A stretch of DNA of 64,000 nucleotides, from the NCBI GenBank assembly GCA_009761415.1, contig QUOL01000010.1, forward strand, positions 930,001 through 994,000, in the 5' to 3' direction. The notes beneath the pieces were generated by a model that saw nothing but the letters and a program-made list of their open reading frames with translations, did no database searches and was not told the DNA's origin. Source of the stretch: Sarcomyxa edulis (lineage: Eukaryota > Basidiomycota > Agaricomycetes > Agaricales > Mycenaceae). The translations under genes and the position numbers were made by a program. The first letter of the stretch is position 1, and each line of letters begins with the position of its first letter. Shown here in pieces: positions 1 to 11,617 of this stretch.

Positions 1-174
1 TATCTAGAAGGAAGACATGTTTCAAATTACTTTCCGTATCAGGTATAGATAATAAACTAATGGTAAATTCTTGGACGTTACTTTCGCAGTAAGCCCTCAG
101 ATCCAATATCTGCTCTCAATATACGTGCAATCTGACCGTGCTGCACGAAGACTGCTGGCATCTCCAACTCCATA

Positions 175-1690
175 TCACGGTCCAGAAGATCTCGAGACTC
201 CCAGCGCCGGTGGAGGTATGCCACCCGTGGTCAAAAGCTCTCTTTCGTGAGTCCCAAATTCATCTGTTGTGATCTTCACTGTCTCTTCGTGGTGAAACCT
301 CGGTAGATGTTTCGCTACGTTCGAGGTCATAGGAGGATGGACCGAGATACGAATGACATACTGAGATCGTCGGTGAGTTAGTATACTTGAAGAACAGAAC
401 GTGTCTAACACGAACCTTTACTTCAACTATCCCATCTAGTTGCCACGAGCCTTCACGTCCTGGGCGTCCTGCCTGAACGGTGCCTTTCACCATCACGACA
501 CCTTCCCTACCTTCATCAATATACTGCACTTCACCGTGCTGGACTAGAACGTCCCGCACGCTGATCTCACCTTCTACTCCTAAGCTCCATATTCGCGTCC
601 TTTTGATCAGAGACAACCGCATATGAGGAGCGAATAACTTCACCAAGGCTGGCGACTCTGGGCATGTGATGTTTACGGCAAAGGGTATCAAGTCTCCGGA
701 GGCAAACGCTTCAGAAGCAGGAATCGATAACTGAGGGACAGCTAAGTTTTCTCTCAATCGAAATCAGTATTGGTGCTCACATATACCGTGCTTGATTGGT
801 CCAGTTGCTCTGGGGTCGATCTATATTTCTGGCATATGTGGGCCCAAGATGACGACAGCTGTATCGTTTTCACGGTTCCGTCAGTAGGTACGGGAGTTCT
901 CGACGAGCCCGGGATGCTTCTCATAGGGGGCCCCAGTGGCCTCGTTTTGGGTAGATACGAGATGATGATATCTTTTCTGTCAACGATCTGTGGGTTAATA
1001 TTTGTGCTAGAGGAATCTGTGACCGTGAATATAACTCACGACTCGCGTCTACGGAATCCTTTGCGGGTCATGGTTACTCTGACCTTGTATGTCACGTCGC
1101 ATGAAATTCTCGGAAGACAGGCTGCGAACGAAGGAGGCAAGAGGGTTTCTGATCTGCCTTTGATTTTGCAGTGAGTCGGAATAGCAAGAGAAAAGCTATG
1201 GGGGCCATCCCATCTAAAGCTGGTGGAGTCTGTAGACTTTTTGGAATAAATTGTAACCGACCGCAAGAGGATAGGAATGGCGGCATGCCCCACAGGCAAT
1301 CCTCGTTGTGACATGGTGGTCGTGATAAATCCTTCTAGCTGTCGAAAAAAAATTATATGACGTGAGTGGATCAATGCAAGGAGCTGATAGGCAAACGGAG
1401 AACTCTAAAGAAGTTGAACTGACCGTCACTTTTACTTCTTCAATATTATTTTGTGAGCCTAGAAAGGTGATTGAACCCTCTACACTTCCTTTGAAGCCGT
1501 AAGCTAGACCCCAGACATGTTCATTGAGGCCAATTCTCATATGGGGGGTCTCAAAGTCTCGAGTAGACTCGGGAGCATCGAGGAAGACGCGTTCGCACTG
1601 TCGTGCTTCAGGAGAGTAGGGTGGTACGGCCAAGTAGTCGGTTGGATTGAAATAGGCTGGAGCAGGGCCAGACGTGCTCTCTCCTTCCAT
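175..1690 (-). CDS. Arrestin-like protein, tandem copy 1
   Basis: Five exons join into one protein: about 1690-1425, 1345-1040, 975-782, 742-416 and 360-175. The start is the ATG at 1690 (MEGEST) and the stop lies at 175-177. The N-terminus has a PPYS motif, then HMRIGLNEHVWGL and an EGFITTTMSQRGLP stretch typical of the N-terminal beta-sandwich of basidiomycete arrestin-like proteins. The second half (PHMRLSLIKRTRIW) matches the second sandwich. Arrestin-related proteins usually act as adaptors for cargo or ubiquitin ligases at membranes, and the Pro/Tyr motif near the N-terminus would suit ligase binding; that role is inferred. The next gene on the same strand is a paralog with aligned exons. 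The last intron (361-415) is fixed by its GT..AG ends and by conservation with the paralog. Family assignment is fair, function unknown. Confidence 0.7.
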
Positions 1691-2704
1691 GATAATGCGT
1701 TTATTGAGAGGAAGACAATTATCAGCAGTGATAAGGGTGTTGTTCTGCTCCTGACTCTATGTGTCTTTCTTCAAGATACTCACTTCTTGAGTCCGAGTCA
1801 TCTGAAGTCAGGGTGGCGAATCTCAGCAAGTTTGATTTTGCCACGCAGAGCTCGTACGCGTATCTGACAAAGCTATTTGATGGTTTTTTAACACGGTCTG
1901 TGGCGTGCCTAACGCTCATCAGTACTGGAAATCAGCTCTTCCTCAATTGAGTTTCAAAACATGCCGGTCATCCCGGTGTCTCATCTTCTCCATTGATGCT
2001 ATCTTGCAGTGGATTTGGACGGTGCAGAATGGTCCCATCTTCGTCTCGAAGCACGCAATCTCTCGAAGGACTTAATCAACTGTGGGAGCCAATGATCAGC
2101 AGTTATGATCTGGACAAATCCAACCGCCGGCGCGTGTGATCGAGAGTCATGCGGACCGAGGACCTCAACAGTCTAAGTTCTTGCTAAGCAAGATAAGACT
2201 CGTACGTGAGCACGAGTCTTGAACGGTCCTGCAGAGCGCTCGTTTGTGGTGATCTTATGAGAAGAGAAATGCAGAAAAACGTTCTTGACAAAGACTATGA
2301 GATGTTAGAGTCATTCGAGATCACCTAGAATAGACGTTTCCAAAGCGAGAGTGACTCGGGACCTCTCCAATTCGGTCTGGTGTCAAAGCACGGCGGCAAT
2401 GCGGATGCAACACGGAGGCATTTCTACTAGTTTCTACTCTATACCCAAATAGTATCGCAGGGCAAGTTCAAGGTGCTGACATAGTGTGTCTTTAAATGTT
2501 CTGGGTTAGTTTTAAGGCATGAAAGAGTGAAGAAACACTCACCTCAAAGAGACTCCATGACTCGTTCAGATTGAGTCACATCACGTGGTCACGCGTTTTT
2601 GTTCTTTGTTGAAATCGAAGTGGAAGACGCGTAAATTAGGATTGGGATTTATAAACATACGATATGCGTAGGACGCCCGACACTGGTATTCCGATCGATA
2701 GAAC
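1691..2704. other. Intergenic, about 1 kb
   Basis: This lies between the two arrestin-like paralogs. No complete gene is supported. A short minus-strand open stretch at about 1776-1919 weakly resembles the start of an HMG box and ends at a good donor-like GTGAGT; it is treated in the findings. The rest is probably the promoter of copy 1 and the 3' region of copy 2. Confidence 0.5.
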
Positions 2705-4243
2705 TCAAGTTGAGCTGAAACCAAGCTCACTTGCAAGCCCCAATGCCGGAGTAGGAATCCCTCCAGTGGAAGCTAATTCCCTGTCTAACGTGCCCCAAAA
2801 ATCAGTGGTGATTTGTATAGGCTCCTCGTGTCGGAAACTAGGCAGATGATTCGCCATGTGATATGGAGGAGAAATATGAACACGAAGGAGATACTGAAGA
2901 CATTATATGTTAGTACGCTCCCTTTGCGCAGAACTCAGACTGAGTGAGACTGACATCGATTTCAGCTACTCCGTCCACTTTCCACGAGCTTTCACGTCCT
3001 GCCAGACCCGCTTCGACAGATCCTCTAAGCAGCGTGACACCCTCCATGTACTCACTCGCGTGTGTCAAATGAGCGGTGCAAAGCCTAACATCCCGAACGA
3101 TAGGTTCTCCTTTCCCGTTCCCGTTCTTCCAGAGTCGTATCCGTTTAATAAGTACGATCCGGATATTTTTTGTGTATAGCTTCGTCAGGAACGGCTCATC
3201 CGGGAATATGAGGCTCAGCGTGAACGGAATTGATTCCCCTGAGGTAAAACATTGAGGGGAGGGGACTGATAGCTAGGAGTAGAAGATATTAGACAATGCA
3301 TTCATCGTTCAGGAAGAAACACTCACATAAATGGATTGAGTGGCATCAGATTGAGTCAAGCCAGAAAAAGAGGCTTTAGATGACGTTGGGACGTCCTCGT
3401 TCGGCCAAGATGCCATCAGCTTCAATGATTTCACGCGATCGTTGATACAAGGTGTGTCTAGCAGCTCTCTGGAAGGTCTGGGAATGGTGGCTATTGGGGG
3501 CGCTGGAGGTCTGGTTTTCGGTAGATACAAGACGTGTATCGTCTTACTGAAAGTACGCCCAAGTTGAGCAAAATTTTGGCACTGAAGATCATGAAGGATA
3601 ACTTACGATTGGTGTTTCCACATGCCTGTACGGATCATTTCGAACTTGAGCGTATAAGATACTTTACAGCAGGTATCCTGCCGCCGACTCGTAAAGGACG
3701 GAGGTAACGATGCTATTCCTCGTTCTGTATTGACTTTGGAAGGTATGCTGATTGAGAATGGAATGTTGTCCGCCTTTTGCGATGACGCTGAATTGCCCAA
3801 TCTCGAATCGTAGAGTCTTACTGTTTGTGAAAGAAGGGGGAATACTAATTGATTGGACAGTGCGCCACTTCGGGAGACATCAATGGTGATATTGCCTTCT
3901 AGCTAATGAGAGCCCCATGCATCAGATATAGCTTTCAGTCAAAAGATACTTGACTCACCGTGGCAGTCATGCGTTGTACCCGAGCGCATTTGCGGGCAAC
4001 GACAAACCCATCTATGTTCCCATTCAGACCATAGCTGGGCGCATGTAGTCCCCAAACGCGTGATCCCATATTAATTTTCATATGTCGCGTCTCAAAAATC
4101 CAATCACAGTCTGGACATCCGGTGACCCGATGTGGTTCATACTCCAGAACGCGCTCGGAGCTTCCTGCGTTTAACGAGTAGGTCGGCGAAGAGCAAAAGT
4201 CGTCCAAATCATAAGCCGGGGGTTCTCCAGTAAAATCAGACAT
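2705..4243 (-). CDS. Arrestin-like protein, tandem copy 2
   Basis: This is a paralog of the preceding gene in the same orientation. The start is at 4243 (MSDFTGEPPAYDL) and the stop TGA is at 2705-2707. Exons: about 4243-3960, 3903-3605, 3535-3327, 3275-2957 and 2889-2705. The matching segments are easy to see: HMKINMGSRVWGLHAPSYG against HMRIGLNEHVWGL of copy 1, YLPKTRPPAPP against YLPKTRPLGPP, and REDxGIPTPALGL near the C-terminus against GGIPPPALGV. Introns fall at the same places in both copies, so the pair arose by tandem duplication and not by retroposition. No stop or frameshift was found across the joined exons, so both copies look functional. The N-terminal PPAYD is a possible PY motif for a HECT ubiquitin ligase, as in other fungal alpha-arrestins; this is an inference. 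Confidence 0.7.
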
Positions 4244-4784
4244 CGCAGGAGAGGGATCAATAGGGTCAACAAGTTCCGCGTCTTGAGTTCGGACTCCTCG
4301 TATATAGGGCCATTCTGATCCACCTTTCCGCGGACCTCGATGACTGTTGGCGAACGTCGTTAGAGCGCAACCCTGACGGAGAGGGGTGGAGGGTTTGTGA
4401 CGGCACAAGACAGTCTCCTTCGTCAATGTATGGGAAGTGGCTATGAGTCTACAGTTCAAAAATGAGAAAAGAGATGAAAGCGGATCATTTTCGAGCAGTC
4501 TTGGTCAGATTTTTTGTCGGAATTCCAGTGGAGTCCGAGTTCTAGTGAGCATCCCACACGGGGGCCGATGAAGAGAGTCCAAAAATCTATACTTATATCC
4601 AGGAGAATCAAGGTGGGGACCCCCAGGTCAGTTTCAAGCGTCGTGTTCGTGCTCTAGGAGAGAAAAATGAAGATGACCATCGTGGTAAGAGACAGAGACG
4701 CGTATGCCCGCTGCAGCCGGATCCTGGGACGGCGCGTGCCAGTTATTCGCTCACGTTGATTTCGAAGGTCGACCACCGACCACC
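4244..4784. promoter_or_regulatory. Divergent intergenic region
   Basis: These 541 bp separate arrestin-like copy 2 (minus) from the 3-hydroxyisobutyrate dehydrogenase gene (plus), so they should hold both promoters. Open frames run into the region from both sides but contain nothing recognisable. No clear TATA box or repeat was identified. Confidence 0.4.
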
Positions 4785-6074
4785 ATGAGGGCGACGATTC
4801 GTTGCCTCCAACCGCTGGAGCGAATCCTATCTCGTCCCAAATCTTACTCTTTCATTGGTCTTGGCAGAATGGGCTCCGAAATGGCATACAACTTGTTCTC
4901 AAAAAAGTTCAAGGAAACATCAGAATCACACTTCGTAGTCTGCGATGCGATTCCCGAAAGTGCTCGTTCCTTTTGTACCGAATTCCTGTCTCAGTTCTCC
5001 GGTGCAAAGATGGGAATAGCTACCACACCAGAAGAGTGAGTTCCAATACCTTCTCCATCCATCTTATACAGTGGGCTTGATTGATCTCATCCAGATTCCC
5101 AGGGCAGTTCTGGTTTCTCAAACAATAATCACCATGCTACCATCGTCTCCTCATGTTCAGACCGTGTATAATGGGACCGGTGGTATCATACCCACACTCA
5201 GATCGCTCCCCGAAGAAGCGGCTAGGAACACATTGTGCATCGATTCGACAACATTAGATGTAGCAGTAGCAAGAGCTGTCGGCTCTGATGTGATACAAAC
5301 AGGAGCGCAGATGGTAGATGCGCCGGTGTCTGGTGGTGCGTAACTCAGACGCGTCGTTGTATCGGATTTTGACCTTCTGGTAAACTCAGGTGTTACTGGA
5401 GCCAAAGCGGGCACACTCTCGTTCCTCGTCGGTGGAAGTGACACTGCGTTTCAACTCTCATCTCCGATCCTTGCGTATATGGGACAGAAGATTATTCACT
5501 GTGGCCCTTCTGGGGCAGGTCTTGCTGCAAAGGTACGTCCTGTGCTGACAATCGTTGATCATCTCGAATCCAATACAATCTCGCCAAGATTTGCAACAAC
5601 CTAGTCTTGGGAGTAGAACAAATCGTTGTTGCGGAAGCGATGCTACTAGGTATGAAACTGGGTTTGGATCCAGCGGTTCTAGCCGGAGTGATCAATAGCT
5701 CTACGGGGAGCTGCTGGTCCTCCTCAGTCAACAACCCCGTCCCGTCCGCACTCCCAGACAAATCTCCGCCGTGCGAACGAGGCTATGAAGGTGGCTTCGC
5801 GACTTCCTTGATGCTCAAGGTATGTGCCTCTATAGTTATCTATCCCGAATGATGGAAAGATATGCTTTGTCAGGATATGGGTCTGGCTACGGACATCGCG
5901 AGCCAGTTTGAGAGCCCTCTGCCACTTGGAGAGGCGGCGGAGAGCATCTACGCTCAAGTGATCGAACAGCATCCGGATCTTGCCAGAAAGGATTTTTCTT
6001 CCGTGTACGAATACCTCCACACGGCAGCAAAAGAAGGTAAAAAGATACATCTTGGAGAGGTTGTTTCGACATGA
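4785..6074 (+). CDS. 3-hydroxyisobutyrate dehydrogenase, mitochondrial
   Basis: The enzyme oxidises 3-hydroxyisobutyrate to methylmalonate semialdehyde with NAD+ in mitochondrial valine breakdown. Exons: 4785-5035, 5103-5334, about 5392-5533, about 5578-5820 and about 5873-6074. The ATG at 4785 gives a short basic leader (MRATIRCLQPLERILSR), suited to mitochondrial import, directly before the dinucleotide-binding loop FIGLGRMG (residues 23-30). An upstream in-frame ATG at 4704 is less likely. The family signature DAPVSGG lies at the end of exon 2, and the region holding the catalytic lysine (GAGLAAKICNNL) spans the exon 3/4 junction. A GGFATSLMLKDMGLA segment closes the C-terminal helical domain. 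Length and order match the family, and no lesions were seen. Confidence 0.92.
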
Positions 6075-6304
6075 ATATATCAGTTATGATGAATGCAAGC
6101 ATGTTACTCTGAGTTGGTCTAGTTGGCCGTAAGCTGAGTGCTGTAGCGTTACTGTGACGTAACAAACAGCTCTAGCAGAAGTGGTAACTGGTTGCGAGGC
6201 TTTTTGAACATCGAATCCGGACTCAAATCCTTCTCTCCGTCTTTCTTCCACATTCTCAAAATCCCCCTCCTCTCAATCAGGCATCCATCGCAGAATTATT
6301 CTCG

Positions 6305-8167
6305 ATGGCCACCTCCCAAAAGCCCAATGTTTTAATATTCGGTTCGTATCTTTTAGATGGCTCTTTGTCTCTCGATTTGAATGAATGTTCCAACGTGCAT
6401 AGGCGGTGTCAACACTTGTTCTCGCGCACTCGCTAGCCTGCTCGCACCGGTGGAAGGGGACCACCTTGTATCTGTGAGCACCGTCTAATCGCGATGGGGC
6501 GATTTGTTCATCGATGGTCTCATATCTCGCTACGCCCCATTTCAATAACAGCATCTCCGAGTTGTCGATAAATTTTCCGTTCACCCCCCAACGACGTGCG
6601 TCCGTCTTCACCTCTATTCTTATATCAATAAGACCTCATCTATCTGAGGATTACAGTTATATCGGTGCAGAATTCCCGAAGATCCTCGCACAATCTAATG
6701 TAGAATACAGGCAAGCCAATCTAACGATCCCGGGTGAGTCTCTCGCTAGATGTTCGCGATATGAATGATATCCTGAAACCTATCTCCAGCTACCATCAAA
6801 TCCATCTTCGATCCTCCCGAAGGACAAGCACCTTACGATTTTGTTTTCGATTTCACCGGTGAAGTCCGGTATGACCGAACTGAAGTGGTATGGAGGTTTC
6901 TATTTTTCATGTTATGGTTCTAGCTTTCTGATCGCCTCATTTGTTTCGCAATTTTTACACAGATCCAGATAAATACGACCTGTAATGTAGCACGACAGAT
7001 CGCGCTTGAAGCTGCTAGTCGGAATGTGAAGGCGTATGTTCGCCTTCAACATCCCTTCTACGAGACACCGGCCAAGGGAGATCATGACGAGAAGGAGGAT
7101 ATAAAACCAACGGGTACTATCGGGATTTGGTGGCACGAAACGCTGCGGATGCTGGCCGCCATAGAAAAGTACGTTCTTGTATCCGTTATCTCTGCATTAT
7201 CGCGAGTCTGAATACAACGCCGTGTAGCCTGAATCTTGTCATTCTGAGGATCGGTTTCGCGTATGGACCTTATACTGACTATGGCCCTAGTATGTCGTCC
7301 TCAGCCGTATTCCGTAACTTTGACTAAGACCAGAGTTACAGTAACGACCTTAATCACCGTCGGCTCCGTCTATGGATACATGAAGAAGCCTATGAAGTCC
7401 ATGTAAGCTTTCGTCTTCCAGATCGATGTAACCTTAGTAGTCTAACTTCATTTTTTAAAGTTGGTCTCCAGGCAAAAACCCAACCCACACCATACATGTT
7501 GACGACGTGGCTGGCGGTCTTTGGGCATGTGCGCAATGGATGGCTCCTCTAGGCCGAGCGCAGGCGAACACTATTGCCGGCGAGGAAATCCACTTCCACA
7601 ATGAGAAAAGCAAAGCCAAAGAGATCGAGTTCGTCCCTGCCCCCGATGCAAAACTCATTGCACCTCTTTTCAACTTGGTGAGTCTCGGGTACCTGCGTAT
7701 GTGCAATGTCATACATAATTGACATTGTCAAATAGGTCGATGACTCTGAAAGCACGCTCCTCAGTGTGGGTCAGGCCATCACGTCTTATTTCGGGACAAC
7801 GTTCGAGTTCTTCAACATGTTCCAGAGCACGATGCTTAAAGTACGTCGCTGCCTGACAACGATTTACTCCATCGCCTACTAACAATTGTATCCTCAGGTC
7901 CTAGATGATGTGGTTGAAGATATCAACGAACATCACGTCGGAGGGTGGACAGAAATGATCCAAAACTCGACCCCACCGGTTCCGAATACGCCACTAACGG
8001 CGTATATGGACAAATTCGCTCTGGAGAAACACGTCGTCGCCCTCAACGCCGCAAAAATTAAAAAGATCATCGGCTACAAACTTGTTCACCCCGAATTCAA
8101 CCACGAGGTCATCAAGGACATCGTGGACAAGTGGAAGGCCGAGGGCGTGTGGCCGAACAATCCCTAA
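6305..8167 (+). CDS. NAD-dependent epimerase/dehydratase-like protein
   Basis: The spliced product starts at 6305 with MATSQKPNVLIFGGVNTCSRAL, a Rossmann nucleotide-binding start of the extended short-chain dehydrogenase family. It continues through HLRVVDKFSVHPPTTYIGAEF, a strand ending in DFVFDFTGE, and the segment NLVILRIGFAYGP, where UDP-sugar epimerase relatives carry the RP..VYGP motif. HTIHVDDVAGGLW matches the family's HVDDVA box. About nine exons separated by short introns are needed, and the last ends at 8167 (VWPNNP). The classical YxxxK is not obvious; the corresponding region reads GIWWHETLRML, so catalysis may be altered or lost. The substrate is unknown. Related proteins are common and mostly uncharacterised in fungi. 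Confidence 0.8.
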
Positions 8168-8319
8168 GTCGACGAACGTGATGTGTGGTTGTAGTTCTTT
8201 TTTTTATTCTCTCTCACCTTACGCATTTTCTTTCCGTTCTCATCTTTCATTATGCTTCCATAGGGCTAGTACAAAGCTGAGTGCAATACCATTATCAACT
8301 AATGCTCGTGTCGATCATC

Positions 8320-8362
8320 AAGTTTCCCCATCCCATCCCCATCCCATCCCATCCAATTTCTC
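8320..8362. repeat. CATCC-type short tandem repeat
   Basis: A pyrimidine-rich run of CCCATCC/CATCCC units lies downstream of the epimerase-like gene. It is a simple low-complexity repeat with no coding role seen. Confidence 0.6.
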
Positions 8363-8764
8363 CACCTCTCCCTCTCCCAAGTGCACAATACGTACCGTCT
8401 CTTTTGTTCCGTATATAATAATTTTGTGCTTTTTTCCTAATGTACTTCGAAACGGAATTCAATATATCCCCCTCATGATCATGACAGTGACACGTCTCCT
8501 CTCCTCCACCATGTACACCCTTGGGAAATGACTTGTCCACCGTGGCATTCGAAATGTCGTGACTCTCGTGATCGCACGGAATATTTGCGCGCTGATTGGG
8601 TGGACATCGATCTGTCCCTTCGAAACACTGCAATTGCACTACGTCCATGGGAGAATCACCCATCTTAAAGCCTCTTTGCCGTTCCGGTTGATGTGGACCA
8701 CGAAACACCGCCTGTGAACCGTGAACACCTTTCACTTGCTTACCCGTAGCCTCAAAAGATAGAC

Positions 8765-9928
8765 ATGACCGTTCCCGACCGCGACGAACAAAGCGCAGAC
8801 TACGAACTTTTACTACCCTCTGAAGATCCCGGAAGCGCTCGACTTAAATTACCCACTGACCGTGATATGGGACAAGAAGAACAGGTATTGAAACCGGAGG
8901 GACGGAGGGGGGATACGATAGCGAGGTATTCGGCTTTGGTGAGAGACATCTCATCCCTCCGAATATAACACTGTCAGCTCATTGGTACTGGTGGTCGATA
9001 GACTGCAGCTTGCGTACGTATGCTTGCTTGGAGGTGCATTGCGTGACAGGACTGACAATGAAGACTCTAGGTTCTGGTACTTGTAACTTGGATAATCGTC
9101 TTGAAGAACAACCCATCCGCGCTAGGATGGTTCGTCCTACACCCCCTACTGCAGACTCTCGCCATGTCGTTCTTTACATTCGGTGCGTCCTATCATAATC
9201 CTGTGTTCTCGCATCCCCGTGAAGCCTAACGATTGATCTTGTGGCAGGCATCTTGACTCTACAACCAACATCCCAACCCCGAACGAAAGCTACGGGTCTC
9301 GTACGGCATCAGCTCGCGATATTCATGCTCGGGTTCCCTGCTATCCTAGTAGGCACCCTCAGTGTCATGTATAACAAGTATGTACATGAAGCTAAGCATT
9401 TCGTTTCTTGGCATGGGGTGAGTAACAACGTTAACGCTATCTATTCTATCACTCACAAAACTTGAATTTGGATGACGGACAGACATTCGGAATCATATGC
9501 ATGTCCTGGATATTGATTCAGGTAGCGGTGGGAGGCGGTAGTGTATGGTTTGGAGGCGCCGCATTCGGTGGCGGCGCTAAAGCCAAAGCTATTTGGAAAT
9601 ATCATCGGTATGTAGCGTTCTCGTATCCAATCACAATCTACCATTTACAATGCTACAATCATCAATCTAGGCTATCTGGATACATTCTATTCCCGATGCT
9701 CTTACTGACGACACACCTCGGAGGAGCGTGGTCACACTGGGGAGCAAAGAACGCACCGTACGGGACGAGGTTGGTAACTTATACGATTGCTCCTGCGGTC
9801 ATTCTTGCTTCGATATATGCTCGTGTTAGGTGAGTGTTTAGGAGACGGAGAAGATATCATAATGATGTTGAGAAAGCTGACGTCCGTTCGCTCGTTCTTC
9901 TAGGCTTTCGAAAATGAAGTTCTTCTAG
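8765..9928 (+). CDS. Cytochrome b561-family membrane protein
   Basis: These proteins carry two haem b groups on four conserved histidines and move electrons across membranes, often to reduce ferric iron or monodehydroascorbate. The cytosolic N-terminus is acidic and polar (MTVPDRDEQSADYEL). Hydrophobic helices follow: VLVLVTWIIV, GWFVLHPLLQTLAM, LAIFMLGFPAILVG, GIICMSWILIQV, LSGYILFPMLLL and a last one ending in ASIYARVRLSKMKFF. Likely haem histidines are in FVLHPLL, VRHQLAIF, SWHGTFGI and KYHRLSGY. The stop TAG is at 9926-9928. Joining the first exon (8765-8940) to the helix-1 exon (from 9071) keeps frame through a 12-nt exon at 9002-9013. The frame is supported by the exon joins; the physiological substrate is unknown. 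Confidence 0.85.
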
Positions 9929-10199
9929 GAAGACTCAGCGACAACTGTACCTGTATATCTATTTGGCAGACTGATGTTGTTGGAATTAGATTGACCTCGA
10001 TGTTGAACTCTCTTGAACCTGCTAACGCACAGAGAGACGAACCTTGCATTTGCTCCTACTTAGGGATACAGAGGAATCCACGAGGCTGAAAAACGTCGAA
10101 GACTCCAGCACGGCAAGTCAAGTCGGGAAGACAAATCATCTTTCTTTCTTCGCAAAAAACAACAAAAGGACAAACGTAGTGGTAGCAGGAATTATCATT

Positions 10200-11470
10200 C
10201 TATTGCGACGGCTCTCCAGCTCCAGAATCTGCAGCCCGTGATGACATGGCGGCTTGCCCAGCTGCTGTTGCTGCGATTCTTGAGCGTTTCCTTTCTGCTT
10301 CTGTATTGGAGGGAATATTTGTCAGTTGTATTACGAAGGAGGGAGGCGATGTAGGAAAGTGGATAGGGAAGGGAAGAGGACTAACCAGCTTCCTTCTCCC
10401 GTTCGATTTCTGCTACAATGGCTTCGATTTGGGGTAGGTCGAGGTTCTGTGGTTTTGAGTTAGATCAGATCAGGTTTGAGTTTTCAAGTTGAGTCAAAAC
10501 ATTCATAATTAGAAAATGAAAGGAAGAGGGAAACTCACAGTGACCTTCCCATAACTCTCCATGACACTAATCTCGATATTCTTAGCACCCGTCTGTACAA
10601 CCTCCAGGAGACTCTTGACGGTGAGTTTGATGCTCTCCTCGCGTGTTAGGTCGTCTTTGTGGTTCTTTTCGAGGAATTCGCGGACTGTTTTCGAGGAGCG
10701 GCCTATGGCGTTTGCCTTCCATGCACTATAAATCCCACTTGGTTCAGTCTGGTACAACCTCGGTCTGCTGTCGTGTGGGTCGAATCCGACGATGAGGGTA
10801 GAGATACCAAAGGGCCGGACACCACCAGATTGGGTATAACGCTACACATGCAAGTGAGCACGCACGTACGCGAAGTATTGATTGTAATTTGTTTGCCGTC
10901 GCACTCACCTGTTGGATGCCAGCAATATGTCTGGTAATGTATTCGATGGTGACGGGATCTTCGACGGTTAGTCGATGGCTCTGGCATTCTATGCGGGCTT
11001 TGTCGGTTAGCACTCGGCCATCAGCAGTGAGGCCTGTAACAAATGACGAATGAGTGTGAGGACATGTAGGGCGGATGGTCGTCATACCGGCAAAAGCAAG
11101 ACAAACATGGTCGTCCAACATGACGACCTTGCGAACTGTACGAGGATCTTGAAGTTGAAGTATTGATTTCTTCTCTACGCCCAGGACTACTACGTCTTTA
11201 CCGCGTACTGCAACCTGTATACTAGGTTCAAGGATTGGTGGGATGTGTTTGGAGGGTAGTACTCACGGCGCAGGTACCTCTTCGGACTGCTTCTGATGCA
11301 TATTCGACCTAGAGATGGGTGTGAGTGACGCGAACGAGTGTGATATTGAGATATCGACCTGGAAGAGATGACCATCGGGAGAGAAGACGGTAAGAGCTGG
11401 TTTGATATTTGATGAGATCAAGATACGAGTAGAAGAGAAAGTACTCACCGCGATCGTAAGACCTGGACAT
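10200..11470 (-). CDS. PRE6: 20S proteasome subunit alpha-4 (PSMA7/Pre6 type)
   Basis: This is an outer-ring alpha subunit of the 20S proteasome. The start at 11470 gives [20 protein letters not shown], the alpha-subunit N-terminal signature that forms the gate; the first exon has only 22 coding bases (11470-11449). The chain continues [14 protein letters not shown], the GVEKKS stretch, [14 protein letters not shown] and [11 protein letters not shown]. The [17 protein letters not shown] and VREFLEKN segments assign it to the PSMA7 class and not to other alpha types. The C-terminal tail is charged and Ala-rich ([16 protein letters not shown]), ending at the stop at 10200-10202. The gene starts only 147 bp from the divergent ubiquitin-peptidase gene, and the shared promoter carries a direct repeat. 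Confidence 0.93.
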
Positions 11471-11617
11471 GCTGGCAAGTAGTACGTTGAGTACGCTGAG
11501 TACTTTGAGTGAATTTCGTTCAAGAGTGAGTGAACGCGCGTCGATGAAAGGGAGTGATTGTGTCACGGTTCTGCTTGTCACTCAAAGTCACGGTTCTACT
11601 TTTAGATTTGGACTGCC
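11471..11617. promoter_or_regulatory. Bidirectional promoter with a direct repeat
   Basis: The 147 bp between the divergent proteasome alpha-4 and ZUP1-like genes contain GTCACGGTTCT twice, at 11562-11572 and 11587-11597, 25 bp apart. With one mismatch the repeat extends to 15 bp. The spacing is about two and a half helical turns. It is a candidate binding site that could co-regulate the two ubiquitin-system genes; the protein that binds it is unknown. Confidence 0.5.
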
